NCBI GenBank assembly: GCA_902475025.1
Contig: CABRXX010000008.1
Span: forward strand, 1-64,000
Source: Merdiplasma sp905207905
Lineage (GTDB): Bacteria; Bacillota; Clostridia; Lachnospirales; Lachnospiraceae
Direction of reading: 5' to 3'
Length of the DNA stretch: 64,000 bases
The first letter of the stretch is position 1, and every line of letters starts with the position of its first letter. The position numbers and the translations under genes were made by a program. Shown here piece after piece: positions 35,182 through 44,705 of this stretch. The notes under the pieces were generated by a model, which was not told where the DNA came from, made no database searches, and saw nothing but the letters and a program-made list of their open reading frames with translations.

Positions 35182-36117
35182 TTAAAACTGTTTTCCATCA
35201 AACTCCTCAGCATTTTCTGCAGTTATATTCGTAATCGGTATAATATACATATCTTCATACTCTTCTCCTGCAAAAATTGCCTGTGCAACTTCTACTGCCT
35301 TTGCACCAATCTGCTGTGGAGACTGAGCTGCTGTACAAAGCAAATCGCCAGATTTAATCATATCGATTGCATCCTGCGATCCATCAATCGCTACAACATG
35401 AATTCCTTCTAAACCAGCGCCCTTGATAGCTGCCACACAACCAGCTGCTGTCGGATCATTAATTGCAAATATCCCTGTAATATCCGGATCTCCCTGAAGA
35501 GCTACCTCTGTATGTTCCTGGGCCTCCGTTACATTTCCATGTGCACTCTGACGATACACGATTTCAATATCTGGATAATCTTTCAGGATTTCTTCAAAAC
35601 CATCGGTTCTGTCTCTAACACAGGCTACTTCATTATGATCGATTAGCGCCACTTTACCAGAACCGCCCATGGCATCTACTAATGCTTGTCCCGCCAAACG
35701 TCCCGCATCTACATTGTCTGATACAATTGTGGATTTTACCAATTCTGTATCAGCTACTTCTGTATCAATTGCAATAACAGGAATTCCAGCTTCTTCTGCT
35801 TCCTTTAGTGCCGGTTTTATACCCTCCGAATCAATCGCATCCACTAAAATCACATCCACTTTGGAACTGATCATGTCACTGATCTGATCAATCTGCGTTT
35901 GAATATCCAATGCCGGATCAGGCGCCATAATTTCATCCTTTTCACCAATAGCTCCTTTCACGCCTTCAATTTCAGCCAAAAAGAAGCTATTATTATGTGT
36001 CATAACAGAAACCCCATAAACTTTTCCCTCTTCCTCCGCATATACCGTCGGTGCTGCCGTCATGCTGGCTGACATAACCGTAACCATTAATATGGATGCT
36101 AACATTTTCTTGTTCAT
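35182..36117 (-). CDS. ribose-type sugar-binding protein (RbsB-like), system 1
   Basis: A 311-residue secreted protein of the type I periplasmic-binding fold (PF13407). The signal peptide ends at about residue 27 (TVYAEE); there is no lipobox cysteine, so anchoring is unclear. Landmarks are YGVSVMTHNNSFFLAEIEG, DVILVDAIDSEGIKPAL, STIVSDNVDAGRLAGQAL and GIFAINDPTAAG. GGAGG lies upstream of the ATG. It is the first gene of transport system 1. A TGTAACT/AGTTACA dyad lies about 40 bp upstream of the start. Confidence 0.9.
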   Translation of the reverse strand: MNKKMLASILMVTVMSASMTAAPTVYAEEEGKVYGVSVMTHNNSFFLAEIEGVKGAIGEKDEIMAPDPALDIQTQIDQISDMISSKVDVILVDAIDSEGIKPALKEAEEAGIPVIAIDTEVADTELVKSTIVSDNVDAGRLAGQALVDAMGGSGKVALIDHNEVACVRDRTDGFEEILKDYPDIEIVYRQSAHGNVTEAQEHTEVALQGDPDITGIFAINDPTAAGCVAAIKGAGLEGIHVVAIDGSQDAIDMIKSGDLLCTAAQSPQQIGAKAVEVAQAIFAGEEYEDMYIIPITNITAENAEEFDGKQF

Positions 36118-36156
36118 AGTAAAACCCTCCTTTTATTATATAGTTTTTGAAAAATT

Positions 36157-36182
36157 TGTAACTAAAACCTTTTCCAGTTACA
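36157..36182. promoter_or_regulatory. candidate operator upstream of binding-protein gene 1
   Basis: Inverted arms TGTAACT and AGTTACA are separated by 12 bp and lie about 40 bp before the start codon. The position fits a repressor site; the adjacent DeoR-type gene is the natural candidate regulator. No matching copy was found in front of the second system. Confidence 0.35.
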
Positions 36183-36567
36183 TAGTTCTATATTCTTAAA
36201 CAGCTTCATTTTCCGATCCCCCATCCCGAAAAAATCTTTTTCTGTTTGAATATACAAATTAGCCTTTTAGAAAGTTCTTATATTATTAAGTACGCTCTAT
36301 CTTTTCTATTTTTCATCTGTCATCACGCATTCTAAATGTATAAGATAACTTTCGCTCTTTCTCTTTCCTATTGGCTCTTATGATGCAATATTTATTCTCG
36401 AACAAATATTTTTCGTTAACATTTCTCATTTTTCACTACTATTTTTGTTTAATTCTATCTTATTTTGTCTATTTTGTCAATATTTTTACTTTTCATTTTT
36501 ATTATCACTATTTAAAATTATTGTTTTTGATCATTTACTTATAATCTTAATATTTTAACTGCAACAC

Positions 36568-36612
36568 AAAAATGCTGCAAAACTCATCTCATGTAAGTTT
36601 TACAGCATTTTT
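36568..36612 (-). terminator. terminator of DeoR gene 1
   Basis: The arms read AAAAATGCTG-C-AAAACT and AGTTTT-A-CAGCATTTTT with one internal mismatch. The flanking A and T tracts supply a U-run in either direction. It begins directly after the DeoR stop codon at 36616. Confidence 0.7.
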
Positions 36613-36615
36613 GTA

Positions 36616-37431
36616 TCAGCCTTCAAAGTAATCCTGACTTTCTAAATTTGCTTGTTCCACTTTCATCCCCATTGCCGTCATCCATGCAGTCGTCTCTACA
36701 TCAATCTTTTCATCAGTAATAAACACATCGATATCCCCAGCCTCTGCAAATTTAACAAAAGAAATATTGTCTATTTTTGAACTATCTGCCAATAATATAT
36801 TTTGACCTGAATTGAATAGAAGTTGCTTCTTAATCACCGCTGTTTCCAGCTGTGGTGTCGTAATCCCGGCCTTTGCATGAATACCATTAGCTCCGATAAA
36901 AAATGTGTCCAGATGCAAATTATCCAGTGCAGATAAGGCAGTATTCCCTATCATATAATGATGTCCTCCACGGACCTCTCCGCCTGCCACAAACAAAGAA
37001 ACCTGAGTATTAGAGTCCAGATAACTTGCTATATTTAGATCATAGGTAACTACTCTTAGATTTTTAAACTGTCCCAAAAGCTTTGCCAATTCAAACACAG
37101 TAGTGCCTGCATCCAATGCAATGCTGTCTCCTTCTCGAATATACTTCAAAGCAGTCCTGGCAATCGTCTGCTTTTCTGCCAAACACTTGTCATACTTTTC
37201 ATTAACACTAGGCTCAAAATTTGCCTGAATGTTTGCCATGGCACCTCCATGAGTACGCCTTAAAAGTCTGCGTTCATGCAGCACCTGCAGATCATTCCGC
37301 ATAGTAGCCGGTGATACGGAAAACTCTGCACAAAGCTCATTTACTGAAACCTTTCCGTGTTGTTTCACATATATGGCTATTCGCCTTTTTCGTTCTTCCG
37401 CAAAAAGTCCTGCCCCATTTTGCTCACCCAT
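36616..37431 (-). CDS. DeoR-family sugar-responsive repressor 1
   Basis: A 271-residue DeoR/GlpR regulator. The N-terminal helix-turn-helix is VSVNELCAEFSVSPATMRNDL, followed by LRRTHGGAM. The C-terminal DeoRC sensor domain shows SIALDAGTTVFELAKLL, VVTYDLNIA and NILLADSSKID, which bind sugar phosphates in relatives. The ATG at 37431 is preferred because GAGGGG lies just upstream. It is clearly paralogous to the DeoR gene at 43614. It sits ahead of transport system 1 on the same strand and ends in its own terminator. Confidence 0.9.
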   Translation of the reverse strand: MGEQNGAGLFAEERKRRIAIYVKQHGKVSVNELCAEFSVSPATMRNDLQVLHERRLLRRTHGGAMANIQANFEPSVNEKYDKCLAEKQTIARTALKYIREGDSIALDAGTTVFELAKLLGQFKNLRVVTYDLNIASYLDSNTQVSLFVAGGEVRGGHHYMIGNTALSALDNLHLDTFFIGANGIHAKAGITTPQLETAVIKKQLLFNSGQNILLADSSKIDNISFVKFAEAGDIDVFITDEKIDVETTAWMTAMGMKVEQANLESQDYFEG

Positions 37432-37579
37432 TTGCTCACCCCTCGGCAATTCTAACAATTTTATAACACATTTATAACATATCTAGACATAATTAACAAG
37501 TCTATAACTCTATTCATCATTGTCCGTTGTACTCCGCAGAATGCACTTATCATAAATATTTTTGCAATAGAAATCTCCG

Positions 37580-38495
37580 GCCTTAAATATAGGATTAACG
37601 TTGCTTAAAAAGCATGATACAAGTCGCATTTTCCGTGCCAGACAGATGTCTTAATTTTATTATTTTCATCCAATTGATAATACCAGTTACCATATACATG
37701 ATCTAAGTCATACTTATTTAAATACTCCATCAATTCTGCGTAAAACTAATAATAATTTTTTTCCTGTTACATGTGCTAATACTGCTGCCGTATCAATAAA
37801 TTCAGCAAGAACCCAATGGTATCTATCCTGTACTACAGACTTGCCTGCCCAATCCGTTGTATAGATTAATCCAGATGCGCCATCTACATTCCAAACATCT
37901 TTCTTAGCTCTTTGATATAATTTTTCTGCTGCTTCAATATACTGCAAGGCTTCTGTTCGATAATCTCCAAAAGTTAACAAGGCCCATTGAATAATCAATC
38001 TAGCCCATTCTGCGCCATGCCCCGGAGTTGCCCCGTAAGGTTTAAATGGATCATCTGGTCTTTCTCGATTATATTCAAAATTTTGCTTCCACTTTTCAGA
38101 AAAATGTTCAATAATCCTCCAGTTATTGCCTACTGCCCACCGAATAACCTGATTTATAATTCGGCCAGCACGCTTTCTATACTCCTCTCTCTCCAAAGTA
38201 TCTGCTATTGCCAGAAACGCTTCAACAGTATGCATATTTGAATTTAATCCGCGATATGCTTCACATACTGTAAAGTCAGTATTCCAGGTATCTGATGAAA
38301 GCCCTGCTTCTTCATTCCAGAAATATTTAGCATATACTTCCATTGGATGTTGTAAAATTTGACTCGCTCCTGATCTACCTGCTAAAATCCTAGAACAACT
38401 AGCCAATATAACAAATATTTCCGAAACCAATCTTACATTATTGATAAACTCACTTTTTAGATGCATTCTCGCATAAATTCGTCTAAAAATAACAT
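37580..38495 (-). pseudogene. decayed AGE-family sugar epimerase/isomerase gene
   Basis: The gene has an intact start region (AGGAGG, then ATG at 38495 giving MLFLDEFMRECI), then a stop. A second frame (open from 38523 to 37714) supplies the middle of an N-acylglucosamine 2-epimerase/YihS-type protein: LASCSRILAGRSGA, EVYAKYFWNEE, NSNMHTVEAFLAIADTL, HFSEKWKQNFEYN and YGATPGHGAEWARL. Roughly 100 N-terminal codons are missing. At a seven-base A/T tract (37756-37762) the frame shifts to one continuing YAELMEYLNKYDLDHVYG and VWHGKCDLYHAF. There a TAA replaces the expected Gln codon. Three independent lesions indicate a dead gene, the lost isomerase step of the island. Confidence 0.8.
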
Positions 38496-38546
38496 AAAGA
38501 AATGACCTCCTGTAATTAATCACGCCATCCAGAAGGTCATTTCTTT
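38496..38546 (-). promoter_or_regulatory. 13-bp hairpin covering the ribosome binding site of the AGE pseudogene
   Basis: Arms AAAGAAATGACCT (38496-38508) and AGGTCATTTCTTT (38534-38546) are exact reverse complements with a 25-nt loop. In the minus-strand RNA the downstream arm ends directly at the start codon and includes part of the AGGAGG. It could be a translation switch or simply a terminator of the upstream dehydrogenase transcript. Confidence 0.45.
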
Positions 38547-38655
38547 AATTTGTCAACAATTTCAAAATTTCATTCACGCACTTCGCGTACACTCTCAGCA
38601 CTAAAGCTGGTCTGTAACACCTTAACTGTCAATAAAAATTCCCAAACTATTTCCA

Positions 38656-39675
38656 TTACTCTACTTTAATTAAAACTTTCAAGCTAGTATCCTTATTATT
38701 CTCGATATATTTGTATGCGTCCTGATACTCTTCAAATTTAAACACCTTAGAAATCAGCGGTTTCATATTAATTTTTCCAGCCGCCATATAATCAATAGTG
38801 TCTTGGAAATCTTTATCCAGATACATCAATGTACCAATAAGTCTAAATTCTCTGTCCTGAACCCAAGCCATGTTAATCTCTGGAGTAGAACCGTAAACGC
38901 CAACAATAACAATATCATGACCTTTTTTAGAACATTCTATTGCCTGATTTACAGTAGGTCCAAGGCCAATGCACTCAAAAAATACATCCGCACCTTCTGA
39001 ACCAAAAGCTTCATCAATCGCTTCCTGCATAGTCATCTTGCCAGTATTTGCTGCATGCGGGATACCGCAGGTTTTGGCCAACTCCAAACGATAATCAGAA
39101 AGGTCCGTAATCAAAACGCTTTTTGCACCTTCTGCCATTGCCGCCTGAGCTGTTACGTTACCAATGGTGCCTGCTCCAATAACTACAACATTCATGCCTT
39201 TTACTTCTGTACGTCTTACTGCATGTACACCTACTGCGGCTGGTTCCACTGCTGCTGTCAACTGTGCATCCAATTCTTTCGGCATCACTTTAATCAGTTT
39301 TGCATCTACATTTAGATATTCACAAGATGCTCCCGGTGACTGGCATCCAATAACTTTCAATGTATTGCAAATATTATATCTACCAGATTTGCATGGTTCA
39401 CAATTTCCACAATATTCCTGTGGCATTGCTGTCACCAAATCCCCCACCTGGATCCCCTGTACGTCTGCGCCTACCTCTACTACTTCACCAGACATCTCAT
39501 GTCCCAAGCGGATCGGGAAAGACATAAACGGATGCTTTCCATAATATGCATGAATATCAGAACCACAAATACCAACATATTTTACCTTCATCACAATCTC
39601 ATGAGGCGCTGCTACAGGTCTTTCTGTTTCACTAAACTCAATTTTTTCCGGACCTACTAATACTGCTTGTTTCAT
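38656..39675 (-). CDS. zinc-dependent medium-chain dehydrogenase 1
   Basis: A 339-residue cytoplasmic polyol/alcohol dehydrogenase. The catalytic zinc region shows YVGICGSDIHAYYG and RLGHEMSGEV; the structural zinc lobe is CGNCEPCKSGRYNIC. The Rossmann fold has VVVIGAGTIGNVTAQ, with an aspartate (ITDLSDY) at the end of strand 2, suggesting NAD preference. The family includes L-iditol/sorbitol, galactitol-phosphate and threonine-type dehydrogenases, so the substrate is open. It is the last intact gene of the operon with the Gfo/Idh enzyme, dehydrogenase 2 and the FGGY kinase. Confidence 0.88.
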   Translation of the reverse strand: MKQAVLVGPEKIEFSETERPVAAPHEIVMKVKYVGICGSDIHAYYGKHPFMSFPIRLGHEMSGEVVEVGADVQGIQVGDLVTAMPQEYCGNCEPCKSGRYNICNTLKVIGCQSPGASCEYLNVDAKLIKVMPKELDAQLTAAVEPAAVGVHAVRRTEVKGMNVVVIGAGTIGNVTAQAAMAEGAKSVLITDLSDYRLELAKTCGIPHAANTGKMTMQEAIDEAFGSEGADVFFECIGLGPTVNQAIECSKKGHDIVIVGVYGSTPEINMAWVQDREFRLIGTLMYLDKDFQDTIDYMAAGKINMKPLISKVFKFEEYQDAYKYIENNKDTSLKVLIKVE

Positions 39676-39756
39676 TATAAAATCCCTCCAATTCTATGTT
39701 ACCCTACATTACTTTAATAATGATTTAATTATAGCTTGTCTTATCATTTTATGCAA

Positions 39757-41292
39757 TCAGATTTCCTGCTTAGAAACCTCTGCCAAACGAATATAATATG
39801 GCTGCAGTTCTTTCACAAACTGACGGTACAATTCTTTGTGTTTGCAATATATCTCATGTTTCTCCATATCCGGGAAAAACGATTTTCTAACATTCACATG
39901 TTTCTGCGCTTTTTCCTTCATGTCTGAGAATACTCCAATACCTTTTCCTGCTAAAATAGCAGCTCCCCAAAGAGCAATATCTTCTCTGTCCAAACGTTCA
40001 AATGTACACCCTGTCACATCCGCCAACATCTGAGTCCAGAATTCAGACTTTGCGCCTCCACCTATAATTTTAATTGTATTTAAATCATACTCGGCATATT
40101 TAGCTTTTACACGATCAATCGTCAATGCCAAATCATAGGAAAACGATTCCAACAGGGAACGATAAAAATGCCCCTTCCCATGCGCCCAGTTGTGTCCCAT
40201 CCACAGACCTCTTACATCGCCATTATAAGGCATGGAACTGCCGCCCATTAGACCGATAGCCATAAGCCCTTCACTACCCACCGGCACCTCTGACGCAAGG
40301 TTTTCTAACTCTGCAAATGCCTCCTTTTTATTCTTGGACACTGCAAATTTCTCTGCAAACCAATCTAGAGAAATTCCTGAGCCGGAAATATACTTATGCG
40401 CATACATTTTATCCATCGCAGGGCCGATGATCCCATCAAAATAATGCTCTTCCCGATCCGGACGATAATTTTCTACCATACAACTAAATCCCCCGTAGGA
40501 TCCAGCTTCAAAGATCATATCCCCGATGTCAAGTATCCCGGCTCCCACACAACCAGCCACTTTATCACCAGCCCCTGCTACCAAAGGAATTCCAGCTTTC
40601 AATCCAGTGACGTTTGCCATTTCTTCACATAAAGTGCCTGCAACAGTACTAGAATCCACAATCTTAGGCAAAAGTTTTTTATCAACCCCTAATTTTTCAC
40701 ATAAAATATCCGACCACTGTGCTTTTCGAATATCCGCCATACCAGACCAAGCAATCAAAGAACCGTCTATGCATGCCTCTTCAATAGGCAGATGTCCTAG
40801 CTTGCCCAATACATATCCACTGATCATGACGCATTTTGCAATCCTTTTGGAATCTTGCGGAAAATCATGGCAAAACCACTCCAATTTAGAACACATCTGA
40901 GGTGCATTTGTTCCACTGATTTCCAAAAAATCATTGGCAAAATTCTTCATTTGACGATCTGCGTATGGTGTATATCTTGTATCAACAGAACATGACCAGG
41001 TAGTCACATCATTCCAGTCTTTATCCACTGCCATAAATCCGGCCATCTGCCCTGTAAACGCCATTGCTTCTACATTTAATGCACGTTCGCCTAACGCATC
41101 CGTACCTTTTTTTATACAGCGCAGCACTGAGCCAAATAACTCTTCTCCTCGCTGAATAAATATCCCTGGACCAGGACGCTCATCTTTCACTGGTTCACTG
41201 GCATTAATGATACACTTACCTTCGGTATCATAAACTCCTGCTTTAATAAAACTAGTCCCCAGATCCACGGTCATAAACAGTATCTCTTTCAT
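39757..41292 (-). CDS. FGGY-family carbohydrate kinase (xylulokinase-like)
   Basis: A 511-residue sugar kinase. The N-terminal phosphate loop is MTVDLGTSFIKAGVYD and the substrate-site region AMAFTGQMAGFMAVD. The second domain has AGAGDKVAGCVGAGIL and IKIIGGGAKSEFWTQMLADVTG, with the C-terminal EDIALWGAAILAGKGIG. It phosphorylates a keto sugar or polyol with ATP; D-xylulose is the default annotation, but the surrounding genes suggest a less common substrate. The ATG at 41292 is used because AGGAG lies upstream; a further 13 open codons lack a site. It lies between dehydrogenases 1 and 2. Confidence 0.9.
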   Translation of the reverse strand: MKEILFMTVDLGTSFIKAGVYDTEGKCIINASEPVKDERPGPGIFIQRGEELFGSVLRCIKKGTDALGERALNVEAMAFTGQMAGFMAVDKDWNDVTTWSCSVDTRYTPYADRQMKNFANDFLEISGTNAPQMCSKLEWFCHDFPQDSKRIAKCVMISGYVLGKLGHLPIEEACIDGSLIAWSGMADIRKAQWSDILCEKLGVDKKLLPKIVDSSTVAGTLCEEMANVTGLKAGIPLVAGAGDKVAGCVGAGILDIGDMIFEAGSYGGFSCMVENYRPDREEHYFDGIIGPAMDKMYAHKYISGSGISLDWFAEKFAVSKNKKEAFAELENLASEVPVGSEGLMAIGLMGGSSMPYNGDVRGLWMGHNWAHGKGHFYRSLLESFSYDLALTIDRVKAKYAEYDLNTIKIIGGGAKSEFWTQMLADVTGCTFERLDREDIALWGAAILAGKGIGVFSDMKEKAQKHVNVRKSFFPDMEKHEIYCKHKELYRQFVKELQPYYIRLAEVSKQEI

Positions 41293-41332
41293 AACCTCTC
41301 CTTTCGGATCTTTTCTATATTTAAAATGCAAC

Positions 41333-42373
41333 TCAATCCATATTGATCACATTTTTCAGTCCTTTTGCTGCGATCGCAAGTTCCAGTCCCTTACCAATCT
41401 CATCTAAAGCAAACTCTGCTGTAATCAGTTTCTTCACGTCGATAATACCAGCAGAAACAAATCCCAAAACGTCCTTAAACTGTTTCAGGCTTGCCCTTGT
41501 AGTTCCCGTACAGATTAACTGTTTATAATGTATCAGGTTTGTATTTAAAGGTACCATCTTTCTATCTTCCGGCAACCCACCGAAAAAGCAAATTCTGCCA
41601 TAATTAGCAGCCACCTCCAACGCTGTCTGCTGTGCAGCCGGTACTGGACACGCCGTGATAACTGCATCTACACCATGTCCATTCGTCTCTTTCTTTACAA
41701 ACTCAACAACATTTTCACTTACCGTAATAAAAGAAGGATCAATCTCTTTGCACAATTCCAATCTATTTACTGCAATATCATTAATAATAACCTTTGTTGC
41801 ACCAGCCATCTTTGCCAGCATAGCATGCATAATACCAATTGGCCCCGCTCCAATTACCAGCACAAAATCTCCCGGACGGATGTTACACTGCTGGCTCCCA
41901 TTGTATACACATGAAAGTGCTTCTGTAATAGCTGCCTCTGCATAGCTTACATTATCTGCCATAGGAACAAGATTTCCACTTCTGACTGCTGCTTCCGGAA
42001 CTTTTACATACTCTGCAAAGCCTCCATTCAGACTAATTCCAAGCGCTTTATATTCTTTGCACATATGACTGTTACCCCTGATACAGTCATCGCAAATTCC
42101 GCATCCCATATTTGGCGCAACTGCTACTCGCATACCAGGAATATAAGCAGTTACATTTTTACCAACTTTCTCAATTACCCCCGCCATCTCGTGGCCAATA
42201 ATCAACGGATGATCTTCATCAACATTTTTTACACCATTCCGATACATACGCACATCTGTACCACAGATAGCTGCGCTCTTTATTCTTACTAACACTTCAT
42301 TATCATTAATTTCGGGTGTAGGATATTCCTGAACACATATATTTTCTTTTCCATACATCACAGCTGCTTTCAT
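41333..42373 (-). CDS. zinc-dependent medium-chain dehydrogenase 2
   Basis: A 346-residue dehydrogenase. The catalytic region is AAICGTDVRMYRNG and IIGHEMAGVI; the structural zinc lobe is CGICDDCIRGNSHMC. The nucleotide site is LVIGAGPIGIMHAML followed by IINDIAVNRL. The start is placed at the ATG at 42373 (MKAAVMYG), 11 nt after AGGAGG; a slightly earlier ATG is too close to that site. Relatives include sorbitol and threonine dehydrogenases. It follows the Gfo/Idh gene by 70 bp and precedes the kinase by 40 bp. Confidence 0.88.
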   Translation of the reverse strand: MKAAVMYGKENICVQEYPTPEINDNEVLVRIKSAAICGTDVRMYRNGVKNVDEDHPLIIGHEMAGVIEKVGKNVTAYIPGMRVAVAPNMGCGICDDCIRGNSHMCKEYKALGISLNGGFAEYVKVPEAAVRSGNLVPMADNVSYAEAAITEALSCVYNGSQQCNIRPGDFVLVIGAGPIGIMHAMLAKMAGATKVIINDIAVNRLELCKEIDPSFITVSENVVEFVKKETNGHGVDAVITACPVPAAQQTALEVAANYGRICFFGGLPEDRKMVPLNTNLIHYKQLICTGTTRASLKQFKDVLGFVSAGIIDVKKLITAEFALDEIGKGLELAIAAKGLKNVINMD

Positions 42374-42443
42374 TCCAATCATATCCTCCTTATTTATGTA
42401 CTAATTATAATAACCTTTCTTCTTTAAGAATTTACTTTCCCAA

Positions 42444-43466
42444 TTAAAGAGTCACAATTCTTTTTTCAACGATAGAAATATTTCCAGCATTTACAACTTT
42501 GACCGCCATTTTTCCATCGTATCCTGTTACCTTCGGAGTTGTATCATTCAATACTGCTTCCACAAACTCTGTGTCTTCGCGAAGATATGCATCTTTAAAT
42601 AAATTCGTCCAACTATTAATGATTGGATACGTTGCCATTTTAGTTGCAGAACTATTTACAATAACCTGCGCTCCCTGCAGGGAACCAATTTGAATGCATC
42701 CTTTTGTTCCTAATACTTCTACTTTAGCATCATATCCATATCCGACACCTTGTGCACCGTCTAACATACCCTGCATTCCATTTTCAAAAGAAGCTGCCAT
42801 AACTACATTATCATAAAAATCCGGCCACTCTTTTTTTGCATCCAAACAACGATAATTTCCACCAATGGCATATACTGTTTTAAATTCACTGCCTGTCATC
42901 CATCTCATAGTATCAATGTCATGGCTGTTTACCTCTGCCAGAGGTCCATTACTCTTTTTCAGATCATACATCCAAGGTCTTGGAACACTTGGTCCCCTGG
43001 TATTAGACCGAACCATTACCACTTCACCGATTTCACCTGCATCAATTCGCTCTTTTGCCTGCATAAAACCTGCATCAAATCTTCTCATAAAACCTATTTG
43101 TAATTTTACCTTATTGGCCTCTGCTGCCTGAAGCATTTCGTCACATTCTGCCTCATTCATAGCCATAGGTTTTTCACAAAAAATATGTTTCTTTTCATTT
43201 GCAAGCTTCTTTACAATTCCTACGTGAAATTTTGTAGGAGAAACTACCACATAAGCATCAATGCGGTTATCGTTCAGTGCCTGATCTTCATTTAAATAAT
43301 ATGTATCCAGCCCAAGCTGCTCTGCCCCTGCTTTTGCCACTTCCTCTACGGGATCTACCACTGCTACCAGCTGTGCATTCGGAACATTCTTCGCATAATT
43401 AATTGCATGAATCATTCCCGCACGACCTGCTCCAATTACACAAACACCTAATTTACCATTAACCAT
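42444..43466 (-). CDS. Gfo/Idh/MocA-family oxidoreductase (inositol dehydrogenase-like)
   Basis: A 340-residue NAD(P)-dependent oxidoreductase. The nucleotide loop is VCVIGAGRAGMIHAINYAKN, the catalytic lysine motif is CEKPMA and the substrate-domain motif is VNSHDIDTMRWMTG. Family members oxidise inositols, sugar lactone precursors and amino sugars, often at a ring hydroxyl. It is the first gene after DeoR repressor 2 (148-bp gap), and heads the operon with dehydrogenase 2, kinase and dehydrogenase 1. A cyclic polyol or aldose substrate is possible. Confidence 0.9.
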   Translation of the reverse strand: MVNGKLGVCVIGAGRAGMIHAINYAKNVPNAQLVAVVDPVEEVAKAGAEQLGLDTYYLNEDQALNDNRIDAYVVVSPTKFHVGIVKKLANEKKHIFCEKPMAMNEAECDEMLQAAEANKVKLQIGFMRRFDAGFMQAKERIDAGEIGEVVMVRSNTRGPSVPRPWMYDLKKSNGPLAEVNSHDIDTMRWMTGSEFKTVYAIGGNYRCLDAKKEWPDFYDNVVMAASFENGMQGMLDGAQGVGYGYDAKVEVLGTKGCIQIGSLQGAQVIVNSSATKMATYPIINSWTNLFKDAYLREDTEFVEAVLNDTTPKVTGYDGKMAVKVVNAGNISIVEKRIVTL

Positions 43467-43613
43467 TTTGCCCTCCTTATTTTATGTTTTATTTTCATTT
43501 ATTTTTATTTTTTATTATTTATTTTAAAATTATCACCGTTTTTATAAATTGTCAATATCACAAATCCATTTTTCTAAATTTATCTTTTTTTATTTCTCAC
43601 AAACTTTCCCAAA

Positions 43614-44399
43614 TCAGATAAGTTTTACCCGAACCCCACATTTTCGTGCTTCTTCCAAAAATTTTTTATCTACTCCCTGATCAGAAATCAATAAATCCAC
43701 TTCCTTCAAATCAGCAAATTTTGTAAAGCAAACATTACCTATTTTTGAACTATCTGCCAGCAAGATAGTTGTATTTGCATTTGAAAGCATTGTTCTCTTT
43801 AACCGACTAGTTTCAATATCCGGTGTACTCAATCCCTTATCTACACATACCCCATTTGCAGTCAAGAAAAACACATCTACATTAAGCCGCTCCAGTGTTG
43901 ATAATGCCATTTCTCCAAAAGTATAATTAAAATTCTTTCTGATCATACCTCCAGCAATAATCACTCTGTTGTTCGAGTGATTTTCCAGAAAATTAGCAAC
44001 GCCTATATCATATGTTACAACTGTTAGATCTTGAAACTTTACCAACTTCTGAGCCAAATGATACATAGTTGTCCCTGCATCCAAGCAAATTGAAGCCCCT
44101 TCATGAATGTGCTCTAAAGCAACCTCTGCAATCGCTTTTTTGACCTCCACCATCTGAGTTGACTTTTCTTTATTTTCCTGTTCAAAATTTACCATACGGT
44201 TGGAAATTGCACCTCCATGTGTTCTGCTGATCAAGCCTATTTGAGCCAATGCTCTTAGATCTGTTCGGATGGTAGCTGGAGATACGGAAAATTCATTGCT
44301 CAAATCAGTAACTGTTGCTTTCATTTTCTTATTTATATACTTTACTATTAAATTTCTCCGTTCTTCTTCAAAATACTTTTCTTTTACCTGTCCTGACAT
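43614..44399 (-). CDS. DeoR-family sugar-responsive repressor 2
   Basis: A 261-residue DeoR/GlpR regulator with helix-turn-helix ATVTDLSNEFSVSPATIRTDL, then ISRTHGGAI, and a DeoRC domain with SICLDAGTTMYHLAQKL, VVTYDIGVANFL and TILLADSSKIGN. It is a clear paralogue of DeoR 1. The ATG at 44399 (MSGQVKEKYFEEER) has GAGGAG 7 nt upstream. The frame is open for 44 more codons, but these are lysine-rich and unlike the family. It lies between the divergent dehydrogenase pair and the Gfo/Idh operon and probably controls both. Confidence 0.88.
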   Translation of the reverse strand: MSGQVKEKYFEEERRNLIVKYINKKMKATVTDLSNEFSVSPATIRTDLRALAQIGLISRTHGGAISNRMVNFEQENKEKSTQMVEVKKAIAEVALEHIHEGASICLDAGTTMYHLAQKLVKFQDLTVVTYDIGVANFLENHSNNRVIIAGGMIRKNFNYTFGEMALSTLERLNVDVFFLTANGVCVDKGLSTPDIETSRLKRTMLSNANTTILLADSSKIGNVCFTKFADLKEVDLLISDQGVDKKFLEEARKCGVRVKLI

Positions 44400-44705
44400 G
44401 CCACGTCTCCTCATCCCTTTTTCCTTTATATTTTTTATTTTACCACATAAGTTTTCTTTTATCATCCAATTTTTTCTTTTTCCTCTCACTTTTTTATATG
44501 TTTTATATAATATACTTTCATTTATTTTCACTTTTGCCCCGTTTTTTCAACAATTAATTCCTTTATTTTTTAAATAACTATAGCATTTTCACCAGATATC
44601 TGATATACTATTTCAAAACTTTGTTATTACATTATTCCATAATGACATTGTGGTAAAATGGCATAATGCATCGTTTCCAGTATTATTTCAGGAGGTAGTA
44701 TATTT
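44400..44705. other. divergent promoter region of DeoR 2 and dehydrogenase 3
   Basis: A 306-bp, strongly AT-rich region without a gene. It contains the palindrome at 44630-44644 and a related half site GCATAATGC about 20 bp further on. The AGGAGG of dehydrogenase 3 lies at its right end. Confidence 0.5.
44630..44644. promoter_or_regulatory. candidate DeoR operator upstream of dehydrogenase 3
   Basis: CATTATTCCATAATG has perfect 6-bp arms CATTAT and ATAATG around TCC. A second CATAATG occurs about 25 bp downstream. It lies about 60 bp before the dehydrogenase start and about 230 bp from the DeoR start, a good place for a shared repressor site. Confidence 0.4.

Larger units (their letters stand above)
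36118..36615. other. AT-rich intergenic region upstream of transport system 1
   Basis: A 498-bp region without a gene. It holds the dyad at 36157-36182 near the binding-protein start, and a terminator for the DeoR gene at 36568-36612. The rest is AT-rich, without a recognisable RNA or ORF. Confidence 0.55.
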
